This document shows, piece after piece, positions 13,424 through 16,868 of a DNA stretch of 16,868 bases. Positions within the stretch are counted from its first letter, which is position 1, and every line of letters starts with the position of its first letter. The position numbers and the translations under genes are program-made. The notes below the pieces were generated by a model, which searched no databases, had not been told where the DNA came from, and saw only the letters and a list, made by a program, of their open reading frames with translations. Origin of the DNA: Alphaproteobacteria bacterium. Its GTDB lineage: Bacteria > Pseudomonadota > Alphaproteobacteria > Micropepsales > Micropepsaceae. Where the stretch lies: the NCBI GenBank assembly GCA_015654715.1, contig JAATGK010000516.1:1-16868 (forward strand), in the 5' to 3' direction.

Positions 13424-14617
13424 GTGATCTTCCCTGGACGCCTTTCCGAATTGCCACAAGGATCGTTTGCCAAACTAGCGCTGCTGTTCGAAGGCGTGCC
13501 GCCCGGCGATACCCCGATCAGTCTGGCGGTCGGCGATCCGCGCGGCGAGGTGCCCGACTTTGTGCGCGAAGCGATCGCCGCTCATGCCCATGAATTCGGC
13601 CAATACCCGCCGATCGACGGCACCCCGGAATGGCGGCAGGCAGCGGCGGGCTGGCTGAAGCGCCGCTTCGGGGCGGACCTCAATCCCGAGACTCAGGTGC
13701 TGCCGCTGAACGGCACCCGCGAAGGCCTGTTCCTGGCGCCGAAGATTGTGACCCCTGAGGAGAAAGGCGGCGGCCGACCGGTGATTCTGTTACCGAACCC
13801 GTTCTACCAGTGCTACGCGGCCGCGATTTGCGCCGCGGGGGCCGAGCCGGTGTATGTGCCAGCACGAGCGGAAAACGGATTTTTGCCCGACTTCGCGTCG
13901 CTGCCGCTGTCGGTCCTGACGCGCACGGTGGCGGCATATTTCTGCTCGCCCTCCAATCCGGAAGGCGCCACCGCTGGTGAAGCCTATTGGCAAACACTGT
14001 TCGCATTAGCGGACGCCTATGACTTTACGGTGTTCGCTGACGAATGCTACGCCGATATCTATCTCGACCGCCCGCCGCTGGGGGCGCTTCAGGTACGCCG
14101 GCCGCCGTTCGACAAACTGCTGACGTTCCACTCCTTGTCGAAGCGCTCCGGCCTGCCGGGGCTGCGCTCGGGCATTGTCGCGGGCGACCCCATCCTGATG
14201 GCCCGCTTCCGCGCTTTTCGCAATTACGCCGGCCCCCAAGTGCCGCTGCCGATCCAAGCCGCTTCCGTCGCCGCCTGGAACGACGAGACGCACGTCCGGA
14301 AGAATCGCGCCGCTTACGCCGAACGGTTCGAGCTGGCCGAACGCGTTCTCGGCGAACTGCCCGGGTTCGACCTGCCCAGGGGCGGGTTTTTCCTTTGGCT
14401 CGACGTCGGCGACGGCGAGGCCGCCGCGCTCAAGCTGTGGGTCAAGGCGGGGGTCCGGGTGCTGCCTGGCGCTTATATGGGCCGCGAAATTATTGCCGGA
14501 AAACCCCGCACAAACCCTGGGTTTTCGTTTATCCGCGTGGCGCTCGTCAACGATTTGTCAACCATTTCTGCGGCACTCGTTAAGATAGGGTCAGTCTTGA
14601 GCGAAGAACGACCATGA
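13424..14617 (+). CDS. dapC: PLP aminotransferase, probably N-succinyldiaminopimelate aminotransferase (DapC)
   Basis: A 397-residue fold-type I aminotransferase. DapC transfers an amino group from glutamate to N-succinyl-2-amino-6-ketopimelate in diaminopimelate/lysine synthesis. Visible: LAVGDPRGEVPDFV and GQYPPIDGTPEWRQA at the N-terminus, LPLNGTREGLFL and LLPNPFYQCYAAA (a DapC-like pattern), FCSPSNPEGA, the cofactor Asp in FADECYADIYL, the Schiff-base lysine in FHSLSKRSGLPGLRSG (Lys240), and the substrate-carboxylate Arg in FSFIRVAL. GTG 13424 is preferred over TTG 13418 because GAGA lies seven bases upstream; both are non-ATG. The stop overlaps the ftsK start (ATGA). It is divergent from the TraB/GumN gene. 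A general class I/II aminotransferase cannot be excluded, but the pathway fits asd in this window. Confidence 0.82.
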   Translation: MIFPGRLSELPQGSFAKLALLFEGVPPGDTPISLAVGDPRGEVPDFVREAIAAHAHEFGQYPPIDGTPEWRQAAAGWLKRRFGADLNPETQVLPLNGTREGLFLAPKIVTPEEKGGGRPVILLPNPFYQCYAAAICAAGAEPVYVPARAENGFLPDFASLPLSVLTRTVAAYFCSPSNPEGATAGEAYWQTLFALADAYDFTVFADECYADIYLDRPPLGALQVRRPPFDKLLTFHSLSKRSGLPGLRSGIVAGDPILMARFRAFRNYAGPQVPLPIQAASVAAWNDETHVRKNRAAYAERFELAERVLGELPGFDLPRGGFFLWLDVGDGEAAALKLWVKAGVRVLPGAYMGREIIAGKPRTNPGFSFIRVALVNDLSTISAALVKIGSVLSEERP

Positions 14618-16868
14618 GCGGCGCCAGAACCTCGGGAGTCTACCAGCCACGCCGCAAGGGGGCGTGGCTCTCCGAGACGTTTGCCGAAGCCCGCCGCAAA
14701 ACGGCGGCGCTGATCAAACTTGCGCTGTTCCGCGGTGCCGGACTGACGGTGCTGGTCGCCGCCGCTGCGGTGCTGGTTGCCTTGATCAGCTACAACCCCG
14801 ACGACCCCAGTTCCGATACCGCGACCGGACAGGAGGCCACCAATTTGCTTGGGCCTTTCGGTGCCACCGCCGCCAATCTCTTGCTGCAGTATTTCGGATT
14901 CGCCTCGCTCGCCTTCCTGGTACCGCCGATCGTCTGGGGCACCCGTGCCATGATGGGCTGGCCGCTGCGCTACGCCATGCTGCGCCTGTGCGCCTGGCCG
15001 GCAGCCACCATGCTGACCGCAGCCGGTCTCGGTATCATGCCCAAACCGGGCAGCTTCGGCGCCGGCGGCGTGATCGGAATCGCTGCCGTCCAGATGGCCG
15101 AGCGGTTAGGGGCGGTGTGGGCTCAGCCCTGGATTGGCCTGGCGTTGCCGGTGGTTTTGCTGATCGTCGGCGTCGCGCTCGCCATCCTGGCCGCCGACAT
15201 CCGGCTGCGCGCTATCGCCCGCGGCGGCTTCCATGTGCTGGCTTTCATTTACTGGATCGGCGCGCTGCTCAAGATGCCTGAAGGCAAGGCACCCAAGCGC
15301 CGGGCCGAACCGAAGACGCCACGCGTCGTGGCCAACGACGTTGACGAGGAGGAAGAAGAGGAAGACCTCGACGAAGACGAGCTTGCGCTCGAACCGGCCG
15401 CGGCCAACACCAATATCAGCCGGGTCAAACGCGACGAGCAGAAAAAAAACGCCGCGACCGCCAAGCGCGCCAAACAGGCGGCGTTGTTCACCTCCGGCGA
15501 ATACGAGCTGCCGTCCTTGACCCTTTTGTCCGAGCCGCCGCCGCGGCGCGACGAAGCCTCCTTCTCCGACGAATCGCTCGAAGAAAACGCCCGCATGCTG
15601 GAATCGGTGCTTTCCGATTTTGGCGTCAAAGGCCGCATCATGGCGGTGCGGCCGGGTCCGGTGGTGACGCTGTACGAATTCGAACCTGCCGCGGGCGTGA
15701 AATCCTCCCGCGTGATTGCGCTGGCCGACGACGTGGCGCGTTCGATGTCGGCGGTCGCGGCGCGCATCGCGGTGATCCCGGGGCGCAATGTGATGGGCAT
15801 CGAACTGCCCAACCAGACCCGCGAGATGGTCTATCTGCGCGAGCTTCTTGGTTCGGCCGAATTCGAAAAGGCGCGCGCCCCGCTGATCCTGGCGCTGGGC
15901 AAAACCATCGGCGGCGAGCCGGTGATGGCCGATCTCGCCAAGATGCCTCACTTGCTGATCGCCGGTACCACCGGTTCGGGCAAGTCGGTGGCGATCAACA
16001 CCATGATCCTGTCGCTGCTCTACCGGCTGCCGCCGGACCAGTGCAAACTGATCATGATCGACCCCAAGATGCTGGAACTGTCGGCGTACGACGGCATTCC
16101 GCATCTTCTAACCGCAGTCGTCACCGATCCGCGCAAAGCCGTCGTCGCGCTCAAATGGGCGGTGCGCGAGATGGAAGAACGCTATCGCAAAATGTCGAAG
16201 CTCGGCGTGCGCGGCGTGGAAGCCTTCAACGAACGCGTCAAGAAAGCCAAGTCCAAGAACGAAATCTTGAAGCGCACGGTGCAGACCGGCTTCGACAAGG
16301 AAACCGGCAAGCCGGTCTATGAAGACGAAGTGCTCGACCTTGAGCCGATGCCGTATATCGTCGTCGTGGTCGACGAAATGGCCGATTTGATGATGGTCTC
16401 GGGCAAGGAAATCGAAGGCGCCGTGCAGCGCCTGGCGCAGATGGCGCGCGCCGCCGGCATTCATCTGATCGCCGCCACCCAGCGCCCGTCGGTCGACGTC
16501 ATCACCGGCACCATCAAGGCGAACTTTCCGACCCGCATTTCGTTCCAGGTGACCAGCAAGATCGACAGCCGCACCATCCTGGGCGAACAAGGCGCCGAAC
16601 AACTCCTCGGCCAAGGCGACATGCTCTACATGATGGCGGGCGGCCGCATCCGCCGCGTCCACGGCCCGTTCGTCTCCGACGAGGAAGTCGAAGAGGTGGT
16701 GAAGTTCCTCAAAACGCAAGGTACGCCGGAATATCTCGAAGCGGTCACCGAAGAACCGGAAGACGGCGGCGACGATCCCTATTCGGTGTTTGGCCAAGGC
16801 AACGGCGAATCGGGCGACGACCTCTACGACAAGGCGCTGGCCATCGTGGCGCGCGAGCGCAAGGCCAC
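14614..16868 (+). CDS. ftsK: FtsK DNA translocase (partial, C-terminus beyond window)
   Basis: 751 codons are visible and the frame is still open at the edge. FtsK anchors at the division septum and pumps chromosome termini toward XerCD/dif. About four to five membrane spans fill the first 220 residues (about 43-60, 88-110, 122-142, 172-194, 207-219), with the family-typical SYNPDDPS after span 1. An acidic linker follows (241-258, mainly Asp/Glu), shorter than in E. coli. The alpha/beta motor starts near 320 (ENARMLESVLSDFGVKG). Walker A is GTTGSGKS (451-458), then MIDPKMLELSAYDGIPHLL; Walker B is VVVVDEMADLM with Asp587 and Glu588; AATQRPSVDVITG and RILGEQGAEQLLGQGDMLY-like segments follow. 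The last residues DDLYDKALAIVARERKA open the gamma (KOPS-reading) domain. ATG 14614 overlaps the aminotransferase stop, so the two are coupled. Confidence 0.96.
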   Translation, partial: MSGARTSGVYQPRRKGAWLSETFAEARRKTAALIKLALFRGAGLTVLVAAAAVLVALISYNPDDPSSDTATGQEATNLLGPFGATAANLLLQYFGFASLAFLVPPIVWGTRAMMGWPLRYAMLRLCAWPAATMLTAAGLGIMPKPGSFGAGGVIGIAAVQMAERLGAVWAQPWIGLALPVVLLIVGVALAILAADIRLRAIARGGFHVLAFIYWIGALLKMPEGKAPKRRAEPKTPRVVANDVDEEEEEEDLDEDELALEPAAANTNISRVKRDEQKKNAATAKRAKQAALFTSGEYELPSLTLLSEPPPRRDEASFSDESLEENARMLESVLSDFGVKGRIMAVRPGPVVTLYEFEPAAGVKSSRVIALADDVARSMSAVAARIAVIPGRNVMGIELPNQTREMVYLRELLGSAEFEKARAPLILALGKTIGGEPVMADLAKMPHLLIAGTTGSGKSVAINTMILSLLYRLPPDQCKLIMIDPKMLELSAYDGIPHLLTAVVTDPRKAVVALKWAVREMEERYRKMSKLGVRGVEAFNERVKKAKSKNEILKRTVQTGFDKETGKPVYEDEVLDLEPMPYIVVVVDEMADLMMVSGKEIEGAVQRLAQMARAAGIHLIAATQRPSVDVITGTIKANFPTRISFQVTSKIDSRTILGEQGAEQLLGQGDMLYMMAGGRIRRVHGPFVSDEEVEEVVKFLKTQGTPEYLEAVTEEPEDGGDDPYSVFGQGNGESGDDLYDKALAIVARERKA

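Noticed and set aside
15106..16104. Open frame on the minus strand opposite ftsK, and a plus-strand frame 14664-15281
   Set aside because: Both are alternative frames of the ftsK coding region, which continues from 14614 to the window edge with intact Walker motifs.

Overview
The window looks like chromosomal core sequence from a GC-rich alphaproteobacterium. The order FAD-dependent ubiquinone hydroxylase / glnK / amtB / aminotransferase / ftsK is a layout I associate with Rhizobiales-like genomes. A btaA-btaB betaine-lipid pair, an OmpA-like porin with a proline-rich hinge and a P3A-type proton ATPase fit the same group. I cannot name a genus from sequence alone. I see no tRNA, rRNA, CRISPR array, insertion sequence, phage gene or attachment site.

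Left part (1-3151): the 3' end of btaA and complete btaB (diacylglycerol to the betaine lipid DGTS); then a 397-base gap holding a possible promoter and a hairpin; then a secreted OmpA-like protein with a run of 24 prolines. That gene meets a minus-strand gene for a small secreted four-cysteine protein of unknown function. A facing pair of intrinsic terminators separates the two.

Middle (3152-9036): a tightly packed plus-strand group runs asd (aspartate semialdehyde dehydrogenase), a CitE-like CoA-ester lyase, zapE (division-linked ATPase) and a small membrane protein. Stops and starts overlap throughout, so translational coupling is likely. This group converges, with a 4-base overlap and no terminator between, on a long minus-strand P-type ATPase gene of the proton-pump class.

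Right part (9037-16868): a UbiH/UbiF-family hydroxylase gene is divergent from glnK-amtB. The shared 218-base region has the architecture of a nitrogen-regulated promoter: a sigma-54 type -24/-12 element, a possible IHF site, and two 17-bp half-palindromic sites about 115-150 bases upstream of the expected transcript start. GlnK (PII signal protein) and AmtB (ammonium channel) form the known regulatory pair. After a strong terminator come a minus-strand TraB/GumN-family secreted protein lacking both signature histidines, a divergent PLP aminotransferase (probably DapC, the same diaminopimelate/lysine pathway as asd), and ftsK, which starts inside the aminotransferase stop and runs off the right edge just into its gamma domain.

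I found no convincing new multi-gene system. The best leads are the glnK control region, the histidine-less TraB/GumN protein, the 24-proline tract, two RNA-hairpin candidates (ompA leader, glnK-amtB spacer) and the uncharacterised secreted cysteine protein.
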